From assembly GCA_036743055.1 (NCBI GenBank), contig DAINQE010000005.1:1-64000 (forward strand): a stretch of DNA of 64,000 nucleotides. The letters run 5' to 3'. The stretch's first letter is position 1. Every line of letters starts with the position of its first letter. Made by a program: the position numbers and the translations under genes. The notes beneath the pieces are model-generated. The model was not told where the DNA came from and made no database searches. It saw only the letters and a program-made list of their open reading frames with translations. This DNA comes from Sabulitectum sp036743055 (GTDB lineage: Bacteria > Fermentibacterota > Fermentibacteria > Fermentibacterales > JCC-6). Positions 49,932 through 57,759 of this stretch are shown one piece after another.

Positions 49932-52174
49932 CTTACCACCGCGATCCTGGACTGGTAAACGGTGTCGCCGGAGGTGACCATCACCATGTACACCCCGGAT
50001 GCGACCACCTTGCCGTTAAGGGTTCCGTCCCAGGCCCACTGGGAAACGGAAGGGGCCTCGGCTGATCCCGCGAAGGAACCATCGAGCCTGAAGAAATCCA
50101 CCCTCACCGGATTGCCGTCCCCTGGGCCAGTAAACCTCAGCGCTCCCTCTCCTGAGAGGTAGGGCTGGGGATAGAAACTTACCCCTGAAACCCCTCCTTC
50201 TCCTCCTCCGGACTGGCTCACGAGCCAGAGTCCCTGCTCGGAGGAGAAATACACTCCTCCGGTTACCGGGTCCCTGGCGGAGTACTCCCAGCTGTAAAGG
50301 GGAGATGGCTTGTAATCACTGTTGATTCCGTTGAAGAACGAGACCGAGCCCTGGGAAACCCTGTAAACGCCGCTTTCGCCAAGACACCAGATCCTTCCGG
50401 CGGCGTCGGCCTCCATGGCCTTCACCGTTTCCGTTATGTCCGAGTACTGGGCGAAGCCGGAGCCGGTCCATCGGGCGAGACCGGAAGAGGTGCCCGCCAG
50501 AAGACCGACACCTGGCACCTCGAGGAAACAGAAAACATCCGATGAGGGAAGACCGCTGGAGGATGTATACGCCTGTCCCTGCCCGGGTCGCCACTGGTCC
50601 TGGGAGGGATCCGAGGGATTCCCGGAATGAATCAGGAGCTGGCAGCCCTGCCCCCCTTCGAAGGCTATCCAGAGGCTGTCGTCGGAAACAGGGTATACGG
50701 TTCTCACGGCAATGGAGGCTATACCGCTTCCCCCGGTCCTGGAGGCCCAGTTCATGGTTCCCAGTGGATCCCCGTTGAAGCCCATGATGCCGCTGGGCTC
50801 TTCGGGATGGCCCCCTGGATCGAACTGTCTGAAGGCAGCCCAGTTGCCGTTGCTCTGAACGGCGAGCATAACAGGCTGGTTGTTGGTTATCTCCGAGTAT
50901 ACGATGGTGGACTGGGGGCTCTGATACTCAAGGGTGTCCGCCACGAAGGTAATGATGGTGTCCCCCTGGGAGTCCCAGTCTCCGTTGTCACGGACCCAGG
51001 AGAGCCCGTGGTGATAGGAGGAAACCCACACTCCCTGGGAGTAGGATTCGCACACGGCAAAGGTCTGGAAGGTGTTGGGCATGCCGTCCTCCTCGCCGTA
51101 GCCCCTCCAGCCGTAGCCGGGATACCAGGCCTGAAGCCCCCTGGTATAGCTTCCGATGTATACCCGGCCATCCGCCAGGGCGGCCATCTGGTGAAGCTTC
51201 TTGCTCTGAAGCCCAGGGATCCCGGAGTAAGTCCACTTACCTGACTCGGCCAGATAATAGAGCCCTATGCCTGAGTTGAAGTTGCCTATATCGATGATGC
51301 TGGTCTGGAAGCTGAAAGCCGCGTGGAGGGTTCCGTCCACCGTGAACAGAGCCACGGGCCATCTGGCTGATGGAAGGCTGGTGCCGGAGACAGCCCAGTT
51401 CTCCTGATCCCTTACCAGCACCTCTCCGTGCACCGACGCGAAAAGGCCGTCGGGGGTTTCGAGTATATCGGTTACCATGCTGTCTGATACGGTGGAGTAG
51501 TCCAGTATGAAGTCGAAACGGTCCCCCTGGGCTGGAAGCTCGATGGCACCGCTCTTCCCGCAGGCGTAAACTGATGTTGAACCGGTTCTTACAACCTCAA
51601 GGTCCATCTCCCTGGTTTCCACCCAGTGGTTCCAGGAAGCTGGATTCAGGGGGTTTTCAGGATCATGCAGGGAATAGATGCCCTTGTCGGTGCAGAGCCA
51701 GAGGGTGTCGTTCCTCTGGGACATGAAGTATACATCGGTGGCTGTGAAGGCCTCGCCCACCGGTGTGAATCCCTGGGCGTTCCCGTGGGCCACACCGCCC
51801 ATGCAGCCTACCCAGATCTCACCGGCAGCTTCCAGAAGGGATGTAACGGTTCCTTCGCCGGGAATGCCCTCGAAGCTGGAATAGGTTTGCCATGAGGATC
51901 CGTCGAACATCACCAGACCGCCTCCGTCGGTGGCGAACCACATCCTTCCCTGTGAATCCTCGAGAACGTCCCTGCAGTCCGGCACCGGAAGATCCTCGGG
52001 GCAGGAGAAAAGGGTTCCGACCCCCTGGTCCATGGAGTAATGGAAAGCCCCTCCGGAGGAGGCGCACCAGACCCCTCCGCCCGGTGCGGAAACCGCCTTG
52101 TGAACGAAGGAAATGGAGGTCAGCAGATCCCACTGGGGTGCGGCCGACAGCAGCATGCAAAGGAGAATGTGCAT
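49928..52174 (-). CDS. Secreted two-propeller (PorZ-like) protein, second copy
   Basis: The 748-residue product has a short signal peptide (HILLCMLLSAAP), about 14 propeller blades of the Reg_prop type (AASGGAFHYSM-like starts, MWFATDGGGLVMFDG, VYIGSYTRGLQAW) and a C-terminal module (VSFYPQPYLSGEGALRF, VDFFRLDGSFAG, WDGTLNGKVVASGVYMVMV, ending RIAVVR). It shares this design and the final LVR/VVR ending with the protein at 40349-42502, but their sequences differ. Both sit in the polysaccharide locus. The likely role is surface attachment or glycan handling, similar to PorZ in T9SS; this is inference. Confidence 0.8.
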   Translation of the reverse strand: MHILLCMLLSAAPQWDLLTSISFVHKAVSAPGGGVWCASSGGAFHYSMDQGVGTLFSCPEDLPVPDCRDVLEDSQGRMWFATDGGGLVMFDGSSWQTYSSFEGIPGEGTVTSLLEAAGEIWVGCMGGVAHGNAQGFTPVGEAFTATDVYFMSQRNDTLWLCTDKGIYSLHDPENPLNPASWNHWVETREMDLEVVRTGSTSVYACGKSGAIELPAQGDRFDFILDYSTVSDSMVTDILETPDGLFASVHGEVLVRDQENWAVSGTSLPSARWPVALFTVDGTLHAAFSFQTSIIDIGNFNSGIGLYYLAESGKWTYSGIPGLQSKKLHQMAALADGRVYIGSYTRGLQAWYPGYGWRGYGEEDGMPNTFQTFAVCESYSQGVWVSSYHHGLSWVRDNGDWDSQGDTIITFVADTLEYQSPQSTIVYSEITNNQPVMLAVQSNGNWAAFRQFDPGGHPEEPSGIMGFNGDPLGTMNWASRTGGSGIASIAVRTVYPVSDDSLWIAFEGGQGCQLLIHSGNPSDPSQDQWRPGQGQAYTSSSGLPSSDVFCFLEVPGVGLLAGTSSGLARWTGSGFAQYSDITETVKAMEADAAGRIWCLGESGVYRVSQGSVSFFNGINSDYKPSPLYSWEYSARDPVTGGVYFSSEQGLWLVSQSGGGEGGVSGVSFYPQPYLSGEGALRFTGPGDGNPVRVDFFRLDGSFAGSAEAPSVSQWAWDGTLNGKVVASGVYMVMVTSGDTVYQSRIAVVR

Positions 52175-52191
52175 CTTGTCCTCTCAGATCG

Positions 52192-52899
52192 TCAGAAAAG
52201 CCACGGGAAACGTATGTGCCATACCATCCAGGCAGCCTCCCACACAATGGACCGTGACATCTTGGATGTGCCCGAATGCCTGTCAACGAAGATGATGGGC
52301 ACCTCAGCTATGGAACACCCCGCCCGGTGGAGCTTGTAGGTAACCTCTATCTGGAACGAGTAGCCGTCGGACCTTATGGATGCAAGGTCGAGCTTCTGAA
52401 GGGCGGACCTCCGGAAAGCCTTGAACCCCCCTGTGGCGTCGTTCACCGGGAGACCCGTTACTATCTTGGAATACTTGTTGGCGAACCAGGAAAGGAGCAG
52501 CCTGTGCAGCGGCCAGTTGACCACGTTGACTCCGCTGACGTATCTGGAGCCTATTACCAGATCGAAGTCCGAAAGCTTTCCCACAAGTTCCGGAACCTTG
52601 CCCGGATCGTGGGAAAAATCGGCATCCATCTGCACCACCGGATCGTAGCAATCATGCTCCAGGGCCCAGCCGAAACCGGCTACATAGGCCTGACCAAGCC
52701 CGTTCTTCTTCTCCCGGGAAAGCAGGTGAACCCTGCCTGTATCCCGGAAAGCAAGAACTGCGTCCCCGGTGCCGTCGGGGCTGGAATCGTCCACCACGAG
52801 CACATCGGCTCCCACAGGAAGGTCCAGCAGCCTGGGTATGATCTCCCTGATGTTCTCCAGCTCGTTATAAGTGGGTATAACGATAAGCGGCTTCTTCAA
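52192..52899 (-). CDS. Polyprenol-phosphate mannosyl/glucosyltransferase (GT2)
   Basis: The 235-residue enzyme starts at TTG 52899, four bases after GGAGGTGGGG. The GT-A core has LIVIPTYNELENI, VDDSSPDGTGDAVL and MDADFSHDPGKVPELV (DxD), then IGSRYVSGVNVVNWPLHRLLLS and GFKAFRRSALQKLD. These match dolichol/polyprenol-phosphate mannosyltransferase-type proteins, which make the lipid-linked sugars used by GT-C enzymes such as the neighbour at 47713. It has no C-terminal membrane helices. It is the first gene of the long minus-strand train. Confidence 0.92.
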   Translation of the reverse strand: MKKPLIVIPTYNELENIREIIPRLLDLPVGADVLVVDDSSPDGTGDAVLAFRDTGRVHLLSREKKNGLGQAYVAGFGWALEHDCYDPVVQMDADFSHDPGKVPELVGKLSDFDLVIGSRYVSGVNVVNWPLHRLLLSWFANKYSKIVTGLPVNDATGGFKAFRRSALQKLDLASIRSDGYSFQIEVTYKLHRAGCSIAEVPIIFVDRHSGTSKMSRSIVWEAAWMVWHIRFPWLF

Positions 52900-53033
52900 C
52901 CCCACCTCCAGTATCCGCGGTTTGTCGCAATATAACCATTGAAGGACCACAGGAGTATCGGCGGCCCCGGCGGCTTTCTGTAATCCCCGGGGGCAAGTAT
53001 GTTCCAGAAAATAATAAACCTTCAGGAGGAAAA
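52900..53033. promoter_or_regulatory. Divergent intergenic region with candidate promoters
   Basis: This 134-base gap separates the polysaccharide train (minus) from the 53034 gene (plus). On the minus strand a TATATT about 40 bases before the TTG start is the best -10 candidate; on the plus strand TATGTT near 53010 with TTTCTG 17 bases upstream is weaker. No other signal is seen. Confidence 0.35.
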
Positions 53034-54065
53034 ATGAGGAAAACCCCGGGAATACTCGCGCTCACAGCGGTCTGCGCCTGGGCGGTAACCGCCCTTCCCA
53101 TTCTAGGCTACTCCTCCGCCACAGGATTCCTGCTGGGCGGATATGTGATAAGCGGACTCGAGAATTCCCTTCCAGGAAGCTCGGTCTCCCTGGATGCCTA
53201 CTACGGGACCGCCGGGGTCATCAAGTTCCAGCCCTCCGTTACACTGGTCACCCAGAGCGGCGTTCTTCAGGCTTCCCTGGAATCCAGGAAACTCCTCGAC
53301 AAGCAGTGGCTCGGATGGGGGAACGGCACCGATCCGGACAGCTCCGCCGGGATGGACCTGGAGATGTACGCCCTGAAGGTTGAGTACTCGCTCCCCCTGT
53401 CGGAAGTGTTCTTCGCCACCGTCGGCGCCGAGGGCAGGTTCTCCACCGTGTTTAACATCCAGGAGTCTCCGGTGTGGGACGAAATGCCCGGCCAGGTCTT
53501 CGACGAGACCTTCACAGCAGGGCTTGGGGGCGGGCTCACGGCGGTCTTTCCCCACGCGGGGCCCGGAACCCTGCTCCTTGAGGCCAGGGGGTTCTTCCAG
53601 GAGGGGCAGGTCTCATACTCGGGGATCACAGGAAGGACGAGATACTCCCTGAATCCCTGGCACAACGGCGGCATCGCAGCCGCGGGAAGGCTTCACAGGC
53701 ACTTCAATGCAGCTGAGACTCCTGTGCCATACGCTCCGGGGATCGGCTCCAACGTGGACTTCCGGGGTTACAGCGACCACAGGTTCACAGGCTCTTACTG
53801 GACCATCCTCCAGCTGGAGGTCAGCCAGAAGGTCCTTGAACTGAAGGACGAGGAGGGCCGCACCGCGATCTCCCTCTCACTGGCCGCCTTCACTGAAGCC
53901 GGGAGAGCCGGCGAATCCCTGGAAGAGGTCTTCCAGAACGGGTACCACCACGATTTCGGCGGAGGCTTGAGGATAGGGGCCGGGGAGCAGGCCAGCATGA
54001 GGTTCGACGCAGGCTGGGGCGACGAGGGAATGGTGATATCCACGGGGTTTTCCAGCGCCCTTTAG
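53034..54065 (+). CDS. Outer-membrane Omp85-like barrel without POTRA domains
   Basis: The 343-residue protein has a signal peptide (KTPGILALTAVCAWAVTA) and a body of alternating beta strands. The C-terminal 110 residues match the bacterial surface antigen/Omp85 barrel: FRGYSDHRFTGSYWTILQLEVSQKV, then GGGLRIGAGEQASMRFDAGWG and a final strand ISTGFSSAL. No POTRA repeats precede it, which is short for BamA but usual for accessory barrel members. An excellent AGGAGG site supports the ATG. It lies upstream of the SppA-barrel gene. Confidence 0.8.
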   Translation: MRKTPGILALTAVCAWAVTALPILGYSSATGFLLGGYVISGLENSLPGSSVSLDAYYGTAGVIKFQPSVTLVTQSGVLQASLESRKLLDKQWLGWGNGTDPDSSAGMDLEMYALKVEYSLPLSEVFFATVGAEGRFSTVFNIQESPVWDEMPGQVFDETFTAGLGGGLTAVFPHAGPGTLLLEARGFFQEGQVSYSGITGRTRYSLNPWHNGGIAAAGRLHRHFNAAETPVPYAPGIGSNVDFRGYSDHRFTGSYWTILQLEVSQKVLELKDEEGRTAISLSLAAFTEAGRAGESLEEVFQNGYHHDFGGGLRIGAGEQASMRFDAGWGDEGMVISTGFSSAL

Positions 54066-54068
54066 TTT

Positions 54069-54098
54069 TTGCACCGCCGGTGGGATTTTCGCTAAATT
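54069..54098 (+). promoter_or_regulatory. Weak promoter candidate upstream of the SppA-like gene
   Basis: TTGCAC (54069-54074) and TAAATT (54093-54098) are separated by 18 bases in the 70-base gap. Both match the consensus only partly, so this is tentative; read-through from the upstream barrel gene is an alternative. Confidence 0.3.
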
Positions 54099-54135
54099 AC
54101 ACTGAAGGTTCTTTAACCCGGAAGGTGGTGCTATC

Positions 54136-56472
54136 GTGAGTGTTTCGGTTCTTGCAGCCCTCGCGCTGCTGGGGTGGGCCATGGATCCCGCCCCGGGTCC
54201 TTCGGTCCCGTTCTGGTGGACTGCATATCCCGAGGCCGACAACGCCGTTCTTGTGAACCCCGCCGGAACGGCCTGGCTCAACGGTTCTTCGGTAAGGATC
54301 GGGTGCATCTTCAGCGACAGCACCTTCGAGCATTTCGACAGGGTAACGCTGGACGATCCCTCAGGCGGATTCGCCGGATGGTGGGAGGACGACCAGAGCC
54401 TGAGAAGGTTCACCGCCTCCGCCTCCCACAGCTTCAGGAGCATGTCCGCCGGCGTGGGCTACACCTGGTACGATCCCACCGTGGAGGATCATCCCCAGAA
54501 CGGAGAGAAGTTCTTCACACTGGGCCTGAACCTCAGACCCGATCCCCACATCGGTCTGGGAGCCACGGCGAGGACCGCAACCGGTGACATAGACGAATGC
54601 TACATAACCGGCCTGGCCCTGCGCCCGCTGGGAGACCACAGGCTGACCCTCACCGGCGACTACAGGTTCGAGTCGGGGGTCATACCGGACAGGTGGAGCG
54701 CCGGGGCCGAGGCCAGGTTCCTCGACGGTGTTGCCATCCGGGCCTCCTACGGCGACAACGATTCCTTCTCAGCCGGTCTGCAGCTGGACTTCGGCAGAAC
54801 CGGCATAACCGCAGGTGCCGAGATACCCGACGGGAACTACGTGGGCTCCACTGCGGAGATACTCATGTTCGACAACCCCAGGCCCAGCGTCATCGAACCC
54901 CTGCCCGACTTCCTCTCCTATTCCACGGAACGGGCCGATGAGCTCCCCTCCAGGGAATTCCTGGGACCCAGGATACCCTCCTTCACAGAGGAGCTTGCGG
55001 CGCTTTCCAGGGGCGTCGGGGATCCGGAGGTAAGCGGCGTCATGCTGGACATGTCCGACTATTCCCTGAACGCGGCGCAGTCCGAGGAACTCCGGGAGAT
55101 CCTTCAGAGCTACAGAGCGGCGGGGAAGCCGGTGTTCGCATACATGGAGAGCGCCGGGAACGGATCCTACTATGCCGCAAGCCCATGCGAGGCAATATGC
55201 ATGCACCGCGCCGGGGAAGTCTCCATGAGCGGATACAGCGGATACACCTTCTTCCTCAGGGGCTTCCTGGACAAGATAGGGGTATATCCCGATCTGATGC
55301 ACATAGGCGACTACAAGAACGCCAGCGACATGCTCACCGAGTATCGAATCTCAGACGCGCAGATCGAGGCGATGACCACCCTTATGGAGACCATCAAGGC
55401 CGAGCAGATAAGGGGCATCTCCGGGGGAAGGGGCTTCGAACCGGCGCAGCTTGCCGGTTTCTTCGAGAACTCCCCCATCTCCGGAGAGGCCCTGGTGACA
55501 ACGGCCCTGGTGGACACACTGCTGTACCAGGACCAGTTCCAGGACTTCGTGGAACACGCAATCGGACGGTCCGTGGACACCATGTCCCCGGGCTTCTATT
55601 CCTCGGTTCCCAGGGAGCCTTCGAGATGGGGCTGCAAACCCGCCGTTGCCGTTGTGGTGGCCACCGGCAACATCATAAACGGCGAAAGCGGAAGCGGCCT
55701 CATGGGCCGGAACATGGGAAGCGACACGATTACGGAGATGCTTGAAGAAGCTGCTTCCACGCCAGGGGTACGGGCTATCGTTCTCAGGATAGACTCCGGC
55801 GGTGGGGACGCCCTGGCAAGCGACGACATGCACCACGCTGTGCAGAATGTCCGGGAACGGATGCCGGTGGTGGTGAGCATGGGCGGCGTGGCCGCCAGCG
55901 GAGGCTATTACATGGCCTGCGGCGCAGACGCCATCTTCGCAGACAGAATGACCATTACAGGCTCCATCGGGATAATCAGCGGGAAGATCACCTACGGCGA
56001 CATGCTGGAGAAGCTTGGCATCAACGTGGAGCGGGTCGACATAGAGCCCTCCGGCAGCCCCAGGAACCCCTACGAGCCCTACACCGAAGAGCAGTGGGAG
56101 AGGGAGTTCGCCAGCATGAGGCAGGGCTACGAGCTTTTCGTCAATACCGTTGCCCGGGGAAGGGACATGACCTTCGACGAGGTGGACGCCATCGGCCAGG
56201 GCCGTGTCTGGTCCGGAAAGGACGCCCTGGAGCTGGGCCTTGTGGACCACAACGGAGGGGTTGTCGACGCGGTGGCCCACGCCGCAAGGATTGCGGAGAT
56301 AGACGGTGACCATGACCTTGTGGTGTTCCCCAGGGTCTCCGGGCTGGGAACGCTTTCCATGAGCCTTTTCCAGGGTGCCAGCGTATCAGGGGCCCTGAAC
56401 GAACTCGCCGGGGATCCCCTGCTGAACGCCCGGGGTCCCCTCTACATGGCCCCCTGGCTGATCGTGGAATAG
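54136..56472 (+). CDS. sppA: SppA-type signal peptide peptidase fused to an N-terminal PorV-like barrel
   Basis: The 778-residue protein starts at GTG. Residues 20-250 form a beta-rich domain with AYPEADNAVLVNPAGTAWL, a start typical of PorV-like outer-membrane proteins, and strand repeats to YVGSTAEILMF. The rest is a tandem ClpP-fold SppA: the general-base Lys is K394 (GDYKNASDM) in the first half and the Ser nucleophile is S588 (GVAASGGYYM) in the second, so both catalytic residues are present. E. coli SppA is membrane-anchored and has no barrel. The protease may therefore be located at the outer membrane. Confidence 0.9.
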   Translation: MSVSVLAALALLGWAMDPAPGPSVPFWWTAYPEADNAVLVNPAGTAWLNGSSVRIGCIFSDSTFEHFDRVTLDDPSGGFAGWWEDDQSLRRFTASASHSFRSMSAGVGYTWYDPTVEDHPQNGEKFFTLGLNLRPDPHIGLGATARTATGDIDECYITGLALRPLGDHRLTLTGDYRFESGVIPDRWSAGAEARFLDGVAIRASYGDNDSFSAGLQLDFGRTGITAGAEIPDGNYVGSTAEILMFDNPRPSVIEPLPDFLSYSTERADELPSREFLGPRIPSFTEELAALSRGVGDPEVSGVMLDMSDYSLNAAQSEELREILQSYRAAGKPVFAYMESAGNGSYYAASPCEAICMHRAGEVSMSGYSGYTFFLRGFLDKIGVYPDLMHIGDYKNASDMLTEYRISDAQIEAMTTLMETIKAEQIRGISGGRGFEPAQLAGFFENSPISGEALVTTALVDTLLYQDQFQDFVEHAIGRSVDTMSPGFYSSVPREPSRWGCKPAVAVVVATGNIINGESGSGLMGRNMGSDTITEMLEEAASTPGVRAIVLRIDSGGGDALASDDMHHAVQNVRERMPVVVSMGGVAASGGYYMACGADAIFADRMTITGSIGIISGKITYGDMLEKLGINVERVDIEPSGSPRNPYEPYTEEQWEREFASMRQGYELFVNTVARGRDMTFDEVDAIGQGRVWSGKDALELGLVDHNGGVVDAVAHAARIAEIDGDHDLVVFPRVSGLGTLSMSLFQGASVSGALNELAGDPLLNARGPLYMAPWLIVE

Positions 56473-56476
56473 CATC

Positions 56477-57259
56477 ATGGATCCCATGGAATTCAGGGCT
56501 GCTTTCAAGAAAAGGATAATGGACCTCTTCCAGGGGAAACCCTGGGTACTGGGGATATGGGAAGGGGGTTCAGCCGCCACGGGAAGGCTGGACGACCTCT
56601 CCGATCTCGATCTCGGCCTGGTGGTGGAGGACGAGAGGGTGGAGGAAACCTTCCGCCTCTTCGAGGAGCTGCTGGCCAGGCACTATCCCGTGAAAACCTC
56701 CTTCAGGGTGCCGGAGCCCTCCTGGCACGGTCACAGCCAGTGCTACTACTTCTGCGAAAACTACCCTCCCCTGTTCTATGTGGACCTTCTGGTGGAGAAA
56801 AGGTCCGCAGAGGACCGCCTCATGGAACCGGACAGGCACGGCGAATCGGTGATCTGGCTCAACCGCGGCAACATCCTGAACCCTGTTCCCACTCCGGAGG
56901 ACGAGATGCTCACCAGGACCCTGGGATTCTTCAGGGCCATGGTGAAAACCCTTCCCATAAGCCTGGCGGAAACCGAGAAGCAGATACTCCGCGGAAATCC
57001 CATAGACGCAATGCTGGAGTATCAGGGGCTGGTCCAGAGAAGACTGGCCGGTCTGCTCAACCTGAAGTACAGGCCGTCGAAGTACGACTTCGGCATAAGG
57101 TACGGAGGAACCGAGTATCCCCCGGAGGTGGCCGGCAGGGTCAGCGAACTCATGTACGCCGGAAACATCCAGGAGCTCCCGGGGAAACTCAGAGAGATAT
57201 CCGAATGGATATCCCGGCTGGTGGAGGAACTGGAGGAGAGGTACGGCCCGACGGTCTAG
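56477..57259 (+). CDS. Nucleotidyltransferase-fold protein (aminoglycoside-adenylyltransferase-like)
   Basis: The 260-residue protein carries the polymerase-beta-type motif WEGGSAATGRLDDLSDLDLGLVVED, the GS..DxD pattern of small nucleotidyltransferases, and then FYVDLLVEKRSAEDR with the third acidic residue. The C-terminal half is helical. Its overall form is near streptomycin/aminoglycoside adenylyltransferases and MNT-like proteins. It lies 4 bases after the SppA-like gene. No antitoxin-like HEPN partner is seen, and resistance cannot be claimed from sequence. Confidence 0.8.
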   Translation: MDPMEFRAAFKKRIMDLFQGKPWVLGIWEGGSAATGRLDDLSDLDLGLVVEDERVEETFRLFEELLARHYPVKTSFRVPEPSWHGHSQCYYFCENYPPLFYVDLLVEKRSAEDRLMEPDRHGESVIWLNRGNILNPVPTPEDEMLTRTLGFFRAMVKTLPISLAETEKQILRGNPIDAMLEYQGLVQRRLAGLLNLKYRPSKYDFGIRYGGTEYPPEVAGRVSELMYAGNIQELPGKLREISEWISRLVEELEERYGPTV

Positions 57260-57624
57260 TCTTCGTCCCGCAGTGTCCTCAGGCTCAGGAGGTGAATGGT
57301 GACCGCCAGGGCTATTCCCAGGAGGAGGAGCTTCAGCCAGAGGGCTTCAGCGAAAAGCAGCGCCGATGCCAGTATGGTTCCCCACAGGGTGACCAGGGAA
57401 AAGGCCTTCTGCCTTCCCGACATTCCCCTCTTCTCAAGGTAGTTCTTCACATGACCGCCGAAGAACCGGTTGTGAAGGAGCCAGTGGTGGAAGCGGCGGG
57501 AACTCCTGGCCCAGCAGAGTGCCGCCAGGATGAAAAGCGGCGTGGAGGGCAGCAGGGGAAGGAATATCCCCAGAACTCCAAGCCCCGTGAACAGACCTCC
57601 TGCCAGAAGAAGAAAAATCTTCAC
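57256..57624 (-). CDS. DUF454 (YbaN-like) membrane protein
   Basis: The 122-residue protein begins at GTG 57624 with KIFLLLAGGLFTGLGVLGIFLPLLPSTPLF, the signature N-terminus of the YbaN/DUF454 family, followed by a short cytoplasmic loop (WARSSRRFHHWLLHNRFFG) and two more helices. Function of the family is unknown. An AAGGGAG site six bases upstream supports the start. It is convergent with the nucleotidyltransferase gene (4-base overlap) and its 5' end lies inside a 46-bp-offset direct duplication. Confidence 0.88.
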   Translation of the reverse strand: MKIFLLLAGGLFTGLGVLGIFLPLLPSTPLFILAALCWARSSRRFHHWLLHNRFFGGHVKNYLEKRGMSGRQKAFSLVTLWGTILASALLFAEALWLKLLLLGIALAVTIHLLSLRTLRDED

Positions 57625-57685
57625 TCGGTACTCCCTTCAGCGGGAACATAATAAGAAGAAATATCTTCACTCGGTACTTCCTTAA
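57605..57685. repeat. Direct duplication of the DUF454 gene start region
   Basis: The segments 57605-57640 and 57651-57686 are near identical over about 30 bases with a few mismatches at a 46-base offset. Each contains the ribosome-binding site, the GTG start and the first codons (KIF/KIFLL). Because 46 is not a multiple of three, the upstream copy opens a different frame. Confidence 0.65.
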
Positions 57686-57693
57686 AAAAGGTT

Positions 57694-57722
57694 TTGACAG
57701 AACCTGTTTCCCGGGGTATTCT
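57694..57722 (+). promoter_or_regulatory. Sigma-70 promoter for the DUF1846 gene
   Basis: A perfect TTGACA (57694-57699) and a TATTCT (57717-57722) are separated by 17 bases. Transcription would start about 30 bases before the TTG initiation codon and its GGAGGG site. This is the best promoter match in the window. Confidence 0.65.
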
Positions 57723-57759
57723 TGCATTTACCGTTCATTCACCGCATGGAGGGGGCATC

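Noticed and set aside
56477..57259. An antibiotic-resistance role for the nucleotidyltransferase
   Set aside because: Only the general GS..DxD fold is visible; no substrate-specific motif or resistance context supports it.
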